Source of the DNA: Subtercola endophyticus
GTDB lineage: Bacteria; Actinomycetota; Actinomycetes; Actinomycetales; Microbacteriaceae
NCBI RefSeq assembly: GCF_021044565.1
Contig: NZ_CP087997.1
Location: forward strand, 1,426,001-1,490,000
DNA length: 64,000 nucleotides
Direction: 5' to 3'
The stretch's first letter is position 1, and each line of letters opens with the position of its first letter. Under the pieces are notes generated by a model that saw nothing but the letters and a program-made list of their open reading frames with translations, searched no databases and was not told where the DNA came from. The position numbers and the translations under genes were made by a program. Below, one piece after another: positions 36,741 through 46,766 of the stretch.

Positions 36741-37454
36741 TTAACGTTGCACCGGTCTGTTTCCCGTGATTGCCGAGCCGATTCGTAGGTGTGTCGCACC
36801 CTCGGCGATGGCTTCGGCGAAATCGTTCGACATGCCCGCCGAGATGGCGGTGGCCTCGGGAACGCTCTGCCGAACATCCTGCGACACCCGGCGCAGCCGC
36901 TCGAACGCCGCGCGCGGCTCACCGTCGTTGGGAGCGACCGCCATCACTCCGAGCAGGCGCAGACCCGGTAGCGCGGCGATGTGCGCCGCCAGAGCCTCGG
37001 AATCACCCGGGGCGACTCCCCCGCGGGCCGGGTCGTCCGTGAGATTGACCTGCACGAACGTGTCGATGGTGAGGCCCTCTGCCTGCCGTTCGTCGCTGGC
37101 GAGCAGATCGGCGAGCGACGCCCTGTCGAGCGAGTGGATGACCGTGGCATAGGCCGCGACCTGGCGTGCCTTTTTGCTTTGCAGCTGCCCGATGAAGTGC
37201 CAGGTCGGCTCGAGGTCGGCCAGCGCATCCGCCTTCTCGCGGGCCTCTTGGTGCCTGCTCTCGCCGAAGTCGGTGATGCCGAGCGCGGCCAGCTCGCGCA
37301 GCAACGGCGCTTCGTGGAACTTGGTGACGGCGATGAGGGTGAGCTCGTTCGGGCTGCGACCGGCGGCGGCCGCGGCGTCGGCGATACGCGCACGAACGAG
37401 GGCGAGCCGATCACGCAGATCGGGCTCGCCCTCGGTGGGTGTCGATTCGGGCAT
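36741..37454 (-). CDS. yggS: YggS/PROSC family PLP-binding protein
   Basis: A 237-residue alanine-racemase-like barrel that binds pyridoxal phosphate and manages free PLP; it has no known catalysis. The PLP Lys is in LIAVTKFHEA near residue 46. The usual GENRVQE motif reads GESRHQE here. The Gly-rich segment HFIGQLQSKKAR and the C-terminal LRIGSAITG phosphate loop are intact. It lies between ftsZ and sepF as in other actinobacteria, but the yfiH/pgeF gene usually next to it is absent. Confidence 0.93.
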   Translation of the reverse strand: MPESTPTEGEPDLRDRLALVRARIADAAAAAGRSPNELTLIAVTKFHEAPLLRELAALGITDFGESRHQEAREKADALADLEPTWHFIGQLQSKKARQVAAYATVIHSLDRASLADLLASDERQAEGLTIDTFVQVNLTDDPARGGVAPGDSEALAAHIAALPGLRLLGVMAVAPNDGEPRAAFERLRRVSQDVRQSVPEATAISAGMSNDFAEAIAEGATHLRIGSAITGNRPVQR

Positions 37455-37479
37455 CCGGTTGTTCGGGCTGACGGCCGGC

Positions 37480-38673
37480 TTACTTCAAGAAGTCGGGCAC
37501 GTCGAGATCGGAGTCGTCGTCGTCTGACGCCGGGTCGAGCTGGGCCGTGCCGGTGATCGAGTTGTGCTCGACCGGCTGCGACCAGGCCGCGGCAGCTGGC
37601 TCTTCGACGCGGTCGCGACGCAGCGCGCCGCCCGTCGATGCTGCAGACGACGTGCCGGCGAAGAGGTCGCTGGCGTCGTCGGGAACCTTGCCGAACGCTC
37701 GCTTCGCCTCTGCAGCGCTTGTGGCATCGCCGCCGTCGAAGCCGGCCGCGATGACCGTGACGCGAACCTCGTCGCCCAGGGTGTCGTCGATGACGGCACC
37801 GAAGATGATGTTGGCCTCGGGATGCACGGCGTCTTGCACCAGCTTGGCGGCGTCGTTGATCTCGAAGATGCCGAGGTTCGAACCGCCCTGGATGCTCAGC
37901 AGAACTCCGTGCGCACCCTCGATGCTCGCTTCGAGCAGCGGAGACGCGACGGCCAGTTCGGCGGCCTTGACCGCACGGTCGGCGCCGCGCGACGAGCCGA
38001 TGCCCATGAGGGCCGATCCTGCGCCCTGCATGACGCTCTTCACATCGGCGAAGTCGAGGTTGATGAGGCCCGGGGTGGTGATCAGGTCGGTGATGCCCTG
38101 AACGCCGGCGAGCAGCACCTGGTCGGCGGTCGAGAAGGCCTCGAGCATGCTGATGCCGCGGTCGCTGATCTCGAGCAGGCGGTCGTTCGGAACGACGATG
38201 AGGGTGTCGACCTCGTTCTTCAGAATCGCAACGCCGTCTTCGGCCTGCGACATGCGGCGCTTGCCCTCGAAGCCGAACGGCTTGGTGACGACACCGATGG
38301 TGAGAGCGCCGATCGATTTCGCGATGCGGGCGACGACGGGCGCGCCACCGGTTCCGGTGCCACCACCCTCCCCCGCGGTGACGAACACCATGTCGGCCCC
38401 GGCGAGGGCCTCCTCGATCTCTTCGGCGTGGTCTTCGGCGGCACGGCGACCCACCTCGGGGTCGGCTCCTGCGCCGAGACCGCGGGTGAGCTCACGGCCC
38501 ACGTCGAGTTTCACGTCGGCGTCGCTCATCAGCAACGCCTGGGCGTCGGTGTTGATGGCGATGAACTCGACGCCACGCAGGCCGAGTTCGATCATCCGGT
38601 TGACGGCGTTCACGCCACCGCCACCGATGCCGACCACCTTGATCACTGCGAGGTAGTTCTGGTTTGATGTCAC
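37480..38673 (-). CDS. ftsZ: Cell division GTPase FtsZ
   Basis: A 397-residue tubulin homologue that forms the Z ring. The N terminus [15 protein letters not shown] binds nucleotide; the tubulin signature is [15 protein letters not shown] near residue 104; the T7 loop ([11 protein letters not shown]) supplies catalytic Asp residues. A variable linker ends in the conserved C-terminal peptide DLDVPDFLK, the SepF-binding tail. GTG 38673 is preceded by CCGGAGG. A 321-base non-coding region upstream suggests its own promoter in addition to read-through from ftsQ. Confidence 0.98.
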   Translation of the reverse strand: MTSNQNYLAVIKVVGIGGGGVNAVNRMIELGLRGVEFIAINTDAQALLMSDADVKLDVGRELTRGLGAGADPEVGRRAAEDHAEEIEEALAGADMVFVTAGEGGGTGTGGAPVVARIAKSIGALTIGVVTKPFGFEGKRRMSQAEDGVAILKNEVDTLIVVPNDRLLEISDRGISMLEAFSTADQVLLAGVQGITDLITTPGLINLDFADVKSVMQGAGSALMGIGSSRGADRAVKAAELAVASPLLEASIEGAHGVLLSIQGGSNLGIFEINDAAKLVQDAVHPEANIIFGAVIDDTLGDEVRVTVIAAGFDGGDATSAAEAKRAFGKVPDDASDLFAGTSSAASTGGALRRDRVEEPAAAAWSQPVEHNSITGTAQLDPASDDDDSDLDVPDFLK

Positions 38674-38712
38674 GTCCGGCCTCCGGTAGCCCTCAATCTC
38701 CCACGAGGTCTA

Positions 38713-38755
38713 AACCTCAAGTTGAGAGTTAATGTTATGCTGAGTATGTATTTCC
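38713..38755 (-). promoter_or_regulatory. AT-rich region with palindrome upstream of ftsZ
   Basis: Bases 38713-38755 are markedly AT-rich for this genome and include CTCAA-N-TTGAG (38716-38726). They lie 40-82 bases before the ftsZ start and are the best candidate for an ftsZ promoter/operator. I could not assign confident -10 and -35 hexamers. The rest of the 38674-38994 gap holds repeat copy B and a GC-rich run of CGGGCG repeats. Confidence 0.35.
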
Positions 38756-38866
38756 TACGACGAACCTACGGTCGTACCCGCGCGCCACGATGCTAGGCGC
38801 GCCGCGTGTCGGATTAACCCGCGCGAATTGCCCACGTCTCCACCCGCCCGCGCGCGTCCCGGTGGC

Positions 38867-38937
38867 GACGAGAGCGACATTTCCGGTCGAGATGAGCCGC
38901 CGCGGCGGTCGCTCTCGTCCGAAGCAGTCGCTCTCGC
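38867..38937. repeat. Dispersed intergenic repeat, copy B, with 12-base stem
   Basis: GACGAGAGCGAC (38867-38878) and GTCGCTCTCGTC (38908-38919) form a perfect 12-base stem; a third partial copy, GTCGCTCTCGC, is at 38927-38937. Bases 38874-38937 align without gaps to copy A at 15866-15929. It lies between the ftsQ stop and the ftsZ promoter region, so it may terminate or process the upstream dcw transcript. Confidence 0.7.
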
Positions 38938-38994
38938 ATGCCCGGGCCCGGGCGCGGGCGCGGGCGCGAGCAGGTGCGCCGGGGCGCGGGCGGG

Positions 38995-40248
38995 TCAGGA
39001 GACGATGGGGGTGTCGGGAGACGAGACGTCATAGGTGCTGTTGTCGCCCTGGGCGGCGATGAGCTTGTCGAGCACGACGGCCTTGAGGGCCGAATTGTCG
39101 ACGCTGCCCCAGATGACTTTCTGGCCCGCATCGGTCAGCACGAGAGTCACAGAGTCGGGGGTCGCGGCGCTGACGGTACCGACCTTGGCGAGCAGGTCGG
39201 CGGGCAGGGCGCGCAGCACGGCCGTCGCGGCGAGAAAGCCCGGGCTGCCGACGGCGGCGACCGTGGTATCGATCTGCGGATACCCGGTGGGGCGCTGGTC
39301 GGAGTGCTCGATGACGACACCGGCCGCGTCGACCAGGTCGAATCCGGTTCCGCTCGGCACCGAGCCCACCGGCTGGCGCTCGACGATGCGGATCACGAGC
39401 GTGTTCGGCAGCTCCGACTCGATCGCGTAGCTCTGAATCAGGGTGAAGGTGGCCAGATCACGGTTGATCGCGCCATAGTCGACGAGGGCGAGCGGCTTGC
39501 CCACCTGGTCGGAGAGAGCGAATTCGACCTGCGCGGCGTCGATGCGCGACGTGCCCTCGATGTCGACCGTGCGCACCGCGAACAGGGGCGAGTAGGCCGT
39601 GAACACGACCAGCAGCACGAGGGCGACCACGATGCCGGCGGAAACCAGCCAGAACAGCCGCCGACGCCGCGAGCGTTCGGTGAAGCGGCGGGCTTCGGCC
39701 CGCTCGTAACGGCGACGCTCGCGCTCGGTGGCGCGAACGTTCTTGCGGGCCAGCGATTCGTCGCTGCGTGACCGGCTCGGCGACGCGGGTGCGTAGGAGG
39801 CTGCGGCGGGAGTGGCGGTCGGTCGCGACGGCGTCGGGACGGATGCTTTCGGGCTGACCGCCTTCGAGGTGGCGGCTTTCGAGGTCGCCGCCTTCGAGGT
39901 GGCGGCTTTTGAGGTGGCTGCCTTCGTGGGCGCCGCCTTCGAGGTGGCTGCCTTCGAGGTCGCCGCCTTCGTGGGCGCTCCCTTCGAGGTCGTCTCGTTC
40001 GAGGGCTCTGGCGCTATCGGTTCGGTGCGGATGCCCGGCAGCACACCGCCGATGGTGAAACGCCCGGTCGTGGCGGAAGTGGGCGTTCGCTCCTCGGCCG
40101 GGGTGTCTCGGTCGGCACTCCCCGCAGCGGCGGTCGCGGCACTCGCTTTCGGCGCGCGGATCGGCCGCACCGACTTCGGCGGAGTGGGCGCGCTCGGCGC
40201 CTCGGGTTCGGGCGGCGGGGGCGGCGGAAAGCCGTTGGGGCGCTTCAC
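38995..40248 (-). CDS. ftsQ: Cell division protein FtsQ with repetitive N-terminal tail
   Basis: 417 residues against about 250-330 in most relatives. The first 200 residues are cytoplasmic and disordered: a proline run (PPPPPPEPEAP), then near residues 85-130 a tandem pentapeptide of the type AATSK/AAPTK repeated about nine times, encoded by 15-base repeats (39857-39996). A basic segment (RERRRYERAEARR) precedes the single membrane helix (about 200-220), followed by the extracytoplasmic POTRA domain (FAVRTVDIEGTSRIDAAQV) and the beta domain. FtsQ scaffolds FtsB/FtsL and recruits the septal synthase. GTG 40248 lies 12 bases after murC. Confidence 0.93.
   Translation of the reverse strand: MKRPNGFPPPPPPEPEAPSAPTPPKSVRPIRAPKASAATAAAGSADRDTPAEERTPTSATTGRFTIGGVLPGIRTEPIAPEPSNETTSKGAPTKAATSKAATSKAAPTKAATSKAATSKAATSKAATSKAVSPKASVPTPSRPTATPAAASYAPASPSRSRSDESLARKNVRATERERRRYERAEARRFTERSRRRRLFWLVSAGIVVALVLLVVFTAYSPLFAVRTVDIEGTSRIDAAQVEFALSDQVGKPLALVDYGAINRDLATFTLIQSYAIESELPNTLVIRIVERQPVGSVPSGTGFDLVDAAGVVIEHSDQRPTGYPQIDTTVAAVGSPGFLAATAVLRALPADLLAKVGTVSAATPDSVTLVLTDAGQKVIWGSVDNSALKAVVLDKLIAAQGDNSTYDVSSPDTPIVS
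39857..39996 (-). repeat. In-frame 15-base tandem repeat within ftsQ
   Basis: Successive 15-base units of the type GCCGCCTTCGAGGTG (plus strand) encode alternating AATSK and AAPTK pentapeptides in the cytoplasmic tail of FtsQ. Copies differ at a few positions. Coding, not CRISPR. Confidence 0.85.
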
Positions 40249-40260
40249 CGGCGGCTCAGC

Positions 40261-41772
40261 TCACGCACCGGCAGCGTCCGCCGCACTCTCGGCCGCGGCG
40301 CCATGAGTGCCGATAGCGTCACCGCCACCGCCCGTCACGCCGTCAGCGCCCTCGCCACCGGCGCCATCGCCCTCGCCACTCTCAGCAGCCGCGAGCGACG
40401 CCAGCAGCTGCGGCACGATCAGGTTCACGTCGCCACAGCCGAGGGTGATCACGAAGTCACCGGGGCGAGCGATCGAGGCCGTGAAGTCGGCCGCCTTCTG
40501 CCAGTCGTCGATGTAGGCGACCTTCGACGGGTCGGTGAACCGCGACGAGACGAGCTCGCCCGTCACACCGGGAACCGGGTCTTCGCGGGCGCCGCAGACG
40601 TCGAGCACCACGGTGAAGTCCGCCGTGCGCTCGAGGGTCTCCGCGAAGTCGCCGGCGAGCAACTGGGTGCGGCTGTACAGGTGCGGCTGGTGAACCGCGA
40701 TGATGCGCCCGCTACCGACCACGGTTCGTGCCGCGGTGAGTGCGGCATCCACTTCGGTCGGGTGGTGGGCGTAGTCGTCGTACACACTCACGCCGCCGAT
40801 GGTGTCGTGCAGCTCGAAGCGGCGCCCGGTGCCGTCGAACGCGCCGAGGGCGGCGACGGATGCCGCGGGGTCGAACCCCGAGCCCACCAGAACCGCGAAG
40901 GCGCCGGCCGCGTTGATGGCGTTGTGGATGCCCGGCACCCGCAGTCGCCCCGAATAGCTCTGACCGCGGTAGTCGAGCCGGAACGACACGGGCCCGTCGG
41001 CCACGATCTCGCTCACCCGAACATCGGCGTGGGCGGACACACCGAACGTCAGCACCCGAGAAGCGGAGAGCCGCGACGAAACCCGCACCGCCCCCGCGTC
41101 GTCTGACGAGATGACGACCAGCTCAGAAGCCTCGTCGGCGAACGAAACGAAGGCGTCTTCGACGGCCTCTTTCGAGCCGTAATGGTCGAGGTGGTCGGGA
41201 TCGACGTTCGTGATGAGCGCGATGGCCGTGTCGTAGAGCAGAAACGAGCCGTCGGATTCGTCAGCCTCGAGCACGAACAACTCGCCCTCACCCCAGGCCG
41301 AGCTGGTGCCGAGCGACGAAATGACGCCCCCGTTGACGAAGCTCGGGTCGGCACCGAGCTCGAGCAGCGCGGTGACGATCATGCCGGTCGAGGTGGTCTT
41401 GCCGTGCGCGCCGGCCACCGAGACCAACCGGCGGCGGTTCACCAGCCAGGCGAGCGCCTGCGAGCGGTGCAGAACGGGCAGGCCCTTCTGCTGAGCCAGA
41501 ACGAGCTCGGGGTTGTCGGGCCACAGCGCGCTCGTGACCACGAGAGTGTCGGCGTCGCCGACGTTCGCGGCGTCGTGGCCGACGTATACGGTTGCGCCCA
41601 GGTCGCGCAGCTTCTGCGCGGTCTTCGAGTCGGTGCGGTCGGAGCCGGATACGGTGAGGCCGGCCTTCAGAAACAGCCGCGCGATGCCGCTCATGCCGGC
41701 ACCGCCGATTCCGACGAAGTGCACGGCACCGAGGTTCTCGGGTATCTCGAGGGAGAGGTCAGGTTTGATCAC
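40261..41772 (-). CDS. murC: UDP-N-acetylmuramate-L-alanine ligase
   Basis: A 503-residue Mur ligase that adds the first amino acid (Ala, or Gly in some group-B wall types) to UDP-MurNAc. N-terminal UDP-binding [20 protein letters not shown] loop [12 protein letters not shown] near 118, [10 protein letters not shown] and [13 protein letters not shown]-terminal Gly/Ala-rich tail of about 45 residues follows the ligase core. GTG 41772 is the first good start. It follows murG with a short gap in the dcw operon. Confidence 0.96.
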   Translation of the reverse strand: MIKPDLSLEIPENLGAVHFVGIGGAGMSGIARLFLKAGLTVSGSDRTDSKTAQKLRDLGATVYVGHDAANVGDADTLVVTSALWPDNPELVLAQQKGLPVLHRSQALAWLVNRRRLVSVAGAHGKTTSTGMIVTALLELGADPSFVNGGVISSLGTSSAWGEGELFVLEADESDGSFLLYDTAIALITNVDPDHLDHYGSKEAVEDAFVSFADEASELVVISSDDAGAVRVSSRLSASRVLTFGVSAHADVRVSEIVADGPVSFRLDYRGQSYSGRLRVPGIHNAINAAGAFAVLVGSGFDPAASVAALGAFDGTGRRFELHDTIGGVSVYDDYAHHPTEVDAALTAARTVVGSGRIIAVHQPHLYSRTQLLAGDFAETLERTADFTVVLDVCGAREDPVPGVTGELVSSRFTDPSKVAYIDDWQKAADFTASIARPGDFVITLGCGDVNLIVPQLLASLAAAESGEGDGAGGEGADGVTGGGGDAIGTHGAAAESAADAAGA

Positions 41773-41811
41773 AATGCCTCCAACGTTACGCTCACGCCAG
41801 CGCTTCCCGGG

Positions 41812-42882
41812 TCACGACAGGGCTTCCATGATGAGGTCGACGGTGCGTGCCGAGCCGTCGCGAACGCCCGCAGAGGCGGCCGCCACGGCCATCCGCTCGA
41901 CGCGCGACCGGTCGGAGATGAGCGGAATCAGGGTCGACGCTACCCACGCCGGAGTGAATTCCGCATCCGCGACGAGTACCGCCCCGCCCGCAGCCACGAT
42001 GTCCTGCGCGTTGAAACGCTGCTCTCCATTGCCCACCGCGTACGGCACCAACGCCGATGGGATGCCCAGCGCCGCCAGCTCGGAGACCGTCGCCGCACCG
42101 GCTCGCGACACCGCGAAGTCGGCCACGGCCAGGGCGAGCTCCATTCGATCGCAGTACCGCAGCATCCGGTACCCGGGGATGCCCGGGTCGACGAGACTCG
42201 AACGCTCCCCCACGATGTGCAGCACCTGGTACCCGGCGGCGATGATCGCCGGGGCCGCTTCGAACACCGTGCCGTTGATGCGCTCGGCGCCGAGCGAACC
42301 GCCCGTCACGAGCAGCGTCGGGAGGTCGGGCGAAAGGTCGAAGAAGGGCAGCGCCTCGGCGCGTGCCGCCGGTACATCGAGCTTCTCGATCTCGCGGCGC
42401 AGGGGCATTCCGGCGAAAAACGCGTGCGGCAGCGGGGTGCCGCGAAAGGCGACGGCCACGAAGGGAGTGAAGCGCGCCCCGAGCTTGTTGGCCATGCCCG
42501 GCTTGGCGTTGGCCTCATGGATGACCAGCGGCACCCGCGCGCGCCGAGCGGCCAGGTACGCCGGCGCGGCCGCGTACCCGCCGAACCCCACCACCACATC
42601 GACCTGCCGGTCACGGATCAGCCGCGCCAGATCGGAGATCACCCGGGCAAGCCGCGGGCCGAAGCTCACCGCGGCCCGGTTCGGACGGCGTGGAAACGGC
42701 AGCTTCGGAATCGTGACCAGCTCGTACCCGCGGGCCGGCACGAGCCGCGCTTCGAGCCCCGCGGCCGTGCCGACCACGATGATCTCGGCGTCGGGCTGTC
42801 GCCGGCGCAGTTCGTCGGCGGTTGCGAGCAACGGATTGACGTGGCCCGCGGTTCCGCCGCCGGCCAAGAGATACGTGGTCAT
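41812..42882 (-). CDS. murG: UDP-GlcNAc: lipid I GlcNAc transferase MurG
   Basis: A 356-residue GT-B glycosyltransferase converting lipid I to lipid II at the inner membrane face. The first loop is LLAGGGTAGHVNPLLATAD, then VVGFGGYAAAPAYLAA, IHEANAKPG, the second-domain VTGGSLGAERING and SRAGAATVSELAALGIPSAL for UDP binding. ATG 42882 overlaps the ftsW stop by ATGA. Confidence 0.97.
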   Translation of the reverse strand: MTTYLLAGGGTAGHVNPLLATADELRRRQPDAEIIVVGTAAGLEARLVPARGYELVTIPKLPFPRRPNRAAVSFGPRLARVISDLARLIRDRQVDVVVGFGGYAAAPAYLAARRARVPLVIHEANAKPGMANKLGARFTPFVAVAFRGTPLPHAFFAGMPLRREIEKLDVPAARAEALPFFDLSPDLPTLLVTGGSLGAERINGTVFEAAPAIIAAGYQVLHIVGERSSLVDPGIPGYRMLRYCDRMELALAVADFAVSRAGAATVSELAALGIPSALVPYAVGNGEQRFNAQDIVAAGGAVLVADAEFTPAWVASTLIPLISDRSRVERMAVAAASAGVRDGSARTVDLIMEALS

Positions 42883-44180
42883 CGAGAGCGCACCCGGCCG
42901 GTCGCCGAGGCGCGCGGTGCGCGAGGCGCGCGTGGTGCACGAGGCGCCGAGGCAGCAGGCGTGCGTGCGGCTGTGGAAAGGGCATCCGTCAGCGCAGGTG
43001 CGGTCGTGCTGCTCTGGGCGCGCGCGATCGACAGCACCACCCCGATGGCGATCAGCGTGGTCAACAGCGCCGAGCCTCCCGAAGAGATCAACGGCAACGG
43101 AACGCCGAGCACCGGGATCACCCCCAGCACGACGGCGATGTTCACGAAGGCCTGGCTCATGATCCAGACCATCACCGAACCCGAGACGACCTTCGAGAAC
43201 AGATCGTTACTCGCGCGCACGATGCGCAGGAAGGCGATGGCCAGCGCGACGAACAGCCCGATCACGACGAGTGCGCCGATGAGGCCGAGCTCCTCGCCGA
43301 TGATCGCGAAGATGAAGTCGTTGTCGGCCGCGGGCAGCCACGACCACTTGGCTTTCGAATTACCGAGCCCCACGCCGAAGATTCCGCCCGCGGCCAGCGC
43401 GAACATGCCGTGCTGGGTCTGCCAGCACTCGCCCGTGGTGTCGGTGCACTGCGAGCCGAGAAAGCTGCCGATGCGGGCCGTGCGGCTCGCGCTCGAGAAG
43501 GCGATGGCCACGATCGCGCTGGCGCCGATGAGAAGCGGCAGCAGGATCATCCGCAGCCGCACGCCGGCGAAGAACAGCGCACCGAAAATGAGCGCCGCCA
43601 TGATCATCACGGTGCCGAGGTCACCGCCGAGCATCACCAGCAGCACCGCCCCGCCCGCGACGGGCAGGATCGGGATAGCGAGATGCCCCCAGAGGTGCAG
43701 GTAACGCTGCTTCTTCGCCAGAATGACGCCGAGCCAGATGACGAGGCCCAGCTTGATGATCTCGGAGGGCTGAATGTTGAAGCCCGCCACGTACATCCAG
43801 TTCAGGTTGCCGCCGACCTCGATACCGAGCGGGGTGTAGAGCACGAGCAGTTGCAATACCACTCCGCCGGCCAGGGCGATCCAGCCCCAGCGCTTCCAGA
43901 AGGTGATCGGCAGGCGCGAGATGACGAGCATCAGCGGAATGCCGATGAGAGCGAACAACCCCTGGCGCCAGAAGATACCGAAAAAGCCTTGCTGGGCGGT
44001 GTAGGAGTCGACCGACGACGATGACAGCACCATCACCAGCCCGAAGACCACGAGAAAAAGGGTCGTGCCGAGCAGCAGGTAGTAGTTGCTCGATTCGGAT
44101 TCGAACGCTTTGCCGAGCGAGATGCGGGCCGTTCGAACCCCCGAGCCGATCGGTGCCTTGTCAGTGCGTGGGGGGCGCAT
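42879..44180 (-). CDS. ftsW: Septal peptidoglycan polymerase FtsW (SEDS family)
   Basis: A 433-residue SEDS glycosyltransferase with about ten membrane helices, which polymerises lipid II with the PBP FtsI. Family landmarks: the large extracytoplasmic loop with HGMFALAAGGIFGVGLGNSK, the segment ADNDFIFAIIGEELGLIG and the C-terminal PLISSGGSALL. An Arg/Ala/Pro-rich cytoplasmic tail follows. ATG 44180 is used; it lies inside the murD 3' end (20-base overlap). A GTG 8 codons upstream is possible. Confidence 0.95.
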   Translation of the reverse strand: MRPPRTDKAPIGSGVRTARISLGKAFESESSNYYLLLGTTLFLVVFGLVMVLSSSSVDSYTAQQGFFGIFWRQGLFALIGIPLMLVISRLPITFWKRWGWIALAGGVVLQLLVLYTPLGIEVGGNLNWMYVAGFNIQPSEIIKLGLVIWLGVILAKKQRYLHLWGHLAIPILPVAGGAVLLVMLGGDLGTVMIMAALIFGALFFAGVRLRMILLPLLIGASAIVAIAFSSASRTARIGSFLGSQCTDTTGECWQTQHGMFALAAGGIFGVGLGNSKAKWSWLPAADNDFIFAIIGEELGLIGALVVIGLFVALAIAFLRIVRASNDLFSKVVSGSVMVWIMSQAFVNIAVVLGVIPVLGVPLPLISSGGSALLTTLIAIGVVLSIARAQSSTTAPALTDALSTAARTPAASAPRAPRAPRAPRASATGRVRSR

Positions 44181-45678
44181 CGTGCTGGTCAGCTGCCCCA
44201 CCTCCAAGATAATCGCGAACGGCCTGGGCGAATCGTGTACCCCTGTCGCCGTAGTCGACGAACTGGTCCATCGAGGCGGCGGCCGGTGCCAGCAATACAA
44301 CATCGCCCGGTTGGGCGACCGTCGCTGCCAACCGCACCGCGGCCGACATGACCTCTTCAGTCTCGGTGTCGTCGACCTCGAACACGGGCACCCCGGGCGC
44401 GTGTCGCGCGAATGCGTTTCGCAAGTCGCTGCGGTCGACCCCGATGAGCACGGCGGCCCGAAGGCGGGATGCCCGCGAGAGCACCAGCGGATCGATATCG
44501 ACGCCCTTGAGCAGGCCCCCGGCGACCCAGACCACCGACTCGTACGCCCCGAGCGAAGCATCGGCCGCGTGGGCGTTCGTCGCCTTGGAATCGTCGACCC
44601 AGCTGACCCCGCCGAACTCGGCGACGAGCTCGATACGGTGATGATCGAGCTCGAAGTGCTCCAGGGTGCGCCTGATCGAATCGATCGGCACCCCATAACT
44701 GCGGGCAAGGGCACAGGCGGCAAGGATGTTCGCCACGATGTGCGGGGCGGCGAGCCCGCGCAGCACCAGGTCGGTCACCGTGGTGATCTCGAGCGCGGCG
44801 ATACGCCGTTCGTCGGTGAACGCCCGGTCGCACAGAATGCCGTCGACCACGCCGAAGTCGCTCAGCCCCGGAACACCGAGCCCGAAGCCGATGGCACGAG
44901 CCCCGTCGACCACTTCCGCGTTCTCGACCATGGTCATGGTTCGTGCGTCGCTCTTGTTGTAGACGCAAGCGACCTTCGTGTTCGTGTAGACCTTCGCTTT
45001 CGCAGCGATGTACGCGTCGAGCGAGCCGTGCCAGTCGAGGTGGTCTTCTGCGACGTTCAGGCACACCGAGGCGTACGGCGACATGCTCGAAATCGAGTGC
45101 AATTGGTAGCTCGAGAGCTCGACCACCAGCACGTCGAACCCCTGTGGGTCGCGAATGGCGTCGAGCACGGGAATGCCGATGTTGCCGCACGGCGCCGCCC
45201 GAAACCCTGCGTCGACGAGCATGGTCGCGGTGAGCTGCACCGTGGTGGTCTTGCCGTTGGTGCCCGTTACCGCGATCCATTCGGCGGGTGCACCGACCTT
45301 GTCGCGCAGCCGCCAGGCCAGTTCCACGTCGCCCCAGACCGGGATGCCGCGCTCGGCGGCCCAGACGAGCACCGGATGATCGGGGTGGAACCCGGGCGAC
45401 ACGACCAGCAGCTCGGGCTCGAGGCTCACGAGCTCGGCCGGCGGAGCATCCAGTGTCTCGTCGAGCACCAGCCCGGCACCGATCACCTCGACCAGCTGCA
45501 CCTGCGACGGCTCGGCACGCTGAGCGACCACGAGTACTTCTGCGCCCAGCTCGACAAGTGTGTCGGCCACCGAGAATCCGGTCTTGCCGAGGCCCAGCAC
45601 ACCGACTCGCAGCCCCGCCCAGTCGGAGTGCCAGCTGGTGAGCTCAGAAAGCCGGTCGGTCACGTCTGCAGAATCCAT
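44161..45678 (-). CDS. murD: UDP-N-acetylmuramoyl-L-alanine-D-glutamate ligase
   Basis: A 505-residue Mur ligase adding D-Glu. N-terminal [20 protein letters not shown] loop [16 protein letters not shown] near 147, [22 protein letters not shown] and [23 protein letters not shown] 45678 overlaps the mraY 3' end by 19 bases; the frame opens much further upstream but within mraY. The stop lies inside ftsW. Confidence 0.96.
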   Translation of the reverse strand: MDSADVTDRLSELTSWHSDWAGLRVGVLGLGKTGFSVADTLVELGAEVLVVAQRAEPSQVQLVEVIGAGLVLDETLDAPPAELVSLEPELLVVSPGFHPDHPVLVWAAERGIPVWGDVELAWRLRDKVGAPAEWIAVTGTNGKTTTVQLTATMLVDAGFRAAPCGNIGIPVLDAIRDPQGFDVLVVELSSYQLHSISSMSPYASVCLNVAEDHLDWHGSLDAYIAAKAKVYTNTKVACVYNKSDARTMTMVENAEVVDGARAIGFGLGVPGLSDFGVVDGILCDRAFTDERRIAALEITTVTDLVLRGLAAPHIVANILAACALARSYGVPIDSIRRTLEHFELDHHRIELVAEFGGVSWVDDSKATNAHAADASLGAYESVVWVAGGLLKGVDIDPLVLSRASRLRAAVLIGVDRSDLRNAFARHAPGVPVFEVDDTETEEVMSAAVRLAATVAQPGDVVLLAPAAASMDQFVDYGDRGTRFAQAVRDYLGGGAADQHDAPPTH

Positions 45679-46766
45679 TCGAGGTAAAAAGCTCCGACGC
45701 CCGCGGCCACGCAGAGACCCGCGATGATCCAGAAGCGCACGACGATCGTCACCTCGGCCCAGCCCTTGACCTCGAAGTGGTGATGAAGCGGGCTGGCGCG
45801 CCAGATGCGTTTTCCACCCGTGAGCCTGAAGTAGGTGAGCTGCACCACAACCTGGCCGGCCACGATGACGAAGATGCCGCCGATCAGAATGAGCAGCAGT
45901 TCGGTGCGGCTCAAGATGGCCAGCGCGGCCAGCGCGCCACCGATGGCCAGCGATCCGGTGTCGCCGAGAAAGATCTTCGCGGGGTTGGTGTTCCACCAGA
46001 GAAAACCGATGAGCGCGCCGGCGACCGCCGCCGCGACGATCGCCAGATCGAGTGGCTGAGCCACGTCGTAACACTTGAACGCCACAGCGGGGTCGAGTGT
46101 CAGGCTCTGGCACGACTGGTTCGACTGCCAGAACCCGATGATGACGTACGAGCCGATAGCGAGAATCGCCGAGCCGGGGGCGAGGCCATCCAGCCCGTCA
46201 GTGAGGTTCACCGCATTCGAGGTGGCCATCACGATGAGAATGATCCAGATCAAGAAGGCGACGAATCCGGCGATCAGCACCCAGCCGACGCCGCCCAAGA
46301 AGTTGAAGTTCAGGTCACGAACGACCGAGATGTGGGTCGACGCGGGCGTCAGCCCGTCTTTGTTCGGAAACTGGATGGCCAGCAGAGCGAAGACGCCGCC
46401 GAAGAGTATCTGACCGGCCAGCTTGGCCTTCGGGCCGAGCCCGAGGTTGCGCTTCTTCTGCGTCTTGATGAAGTCGTCGATGAAGCCGACAAGGCCGAGC
46501 CCCACCATGAGAAAGAGCACCAGTAGCACCGAGATCGACGGCGGGTTCTGGGTGATCAAGAGAGCCACGAAATAGCCGAACAGCACCGCGAGAATGATGA
46601 CGATGCCGCCCATCGTGGGCGTGCCGCGCTTCACCTGGTGCGTGCTCGGGCCGTCGATGTTGATGTATTGGCCCCAGGCCAGCCGCTTGAACAGCCGGAT
46701 GAAGACCGGTGTCATGAACAGGCTGAAGATCATCGAAAGCCCGCCGGCAGTGATCAGAGTGATCAT
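45660..46766 (-). CDS. mraY: Phospho-N-acetylmuramoyl-pentapeptide transferase
   Basis: A 368-residue ten-helix enzyme that moves phospho-MurNAc-pentapeptide onto undecaprenyl phosphate (lipid I). Signature motifs: [11 protein letters not shown], the Asp pair in [35 protein letters not shown] and [14 protein letters not shown] 46766 overlaps the murF stop (ATGA); earlier codons in frame are inside murF. Confidence 0.97.
   Translation of the reverse strand: MITLITAGGLSMIFSLFMTPVFIRLFKRLAWGQYINIDGPSTHQVKRGTPTMGGIVIILAVLFGYFVALLITQNPPSISVLLVLFLMVGLGLVGFIDDFIKTQKKRNLGLGPKAKLAGQILFGGVFALLAIQFPNKDGLTPASTHISVVRDLNFNFLGGVGWVLIAGFVAFLIWIILIVMATSNAVNLTDGLDGLAPGSAILAIGSYVIIGFWQSNQSCQSLTLDPAVAFKCYDVAQPLDLAIVAAAVAGALIGFLWWNTNPAKIFLGDTGSLAIGGALAALAILSRTELLLILIGGIFVIVAGQVVVQLTYFRLTGGKRIWRASPLHHHFEVKGWAEVTIVVRFWIIAGLCVAAGVGAFYLEWILQT

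Noticed and set aside
39857..39996. Possible CRISPR-like array
   Set aside because: The units are 15 bases, contiguous and in frame with ftsQ; there are no spacers and no cas genes.
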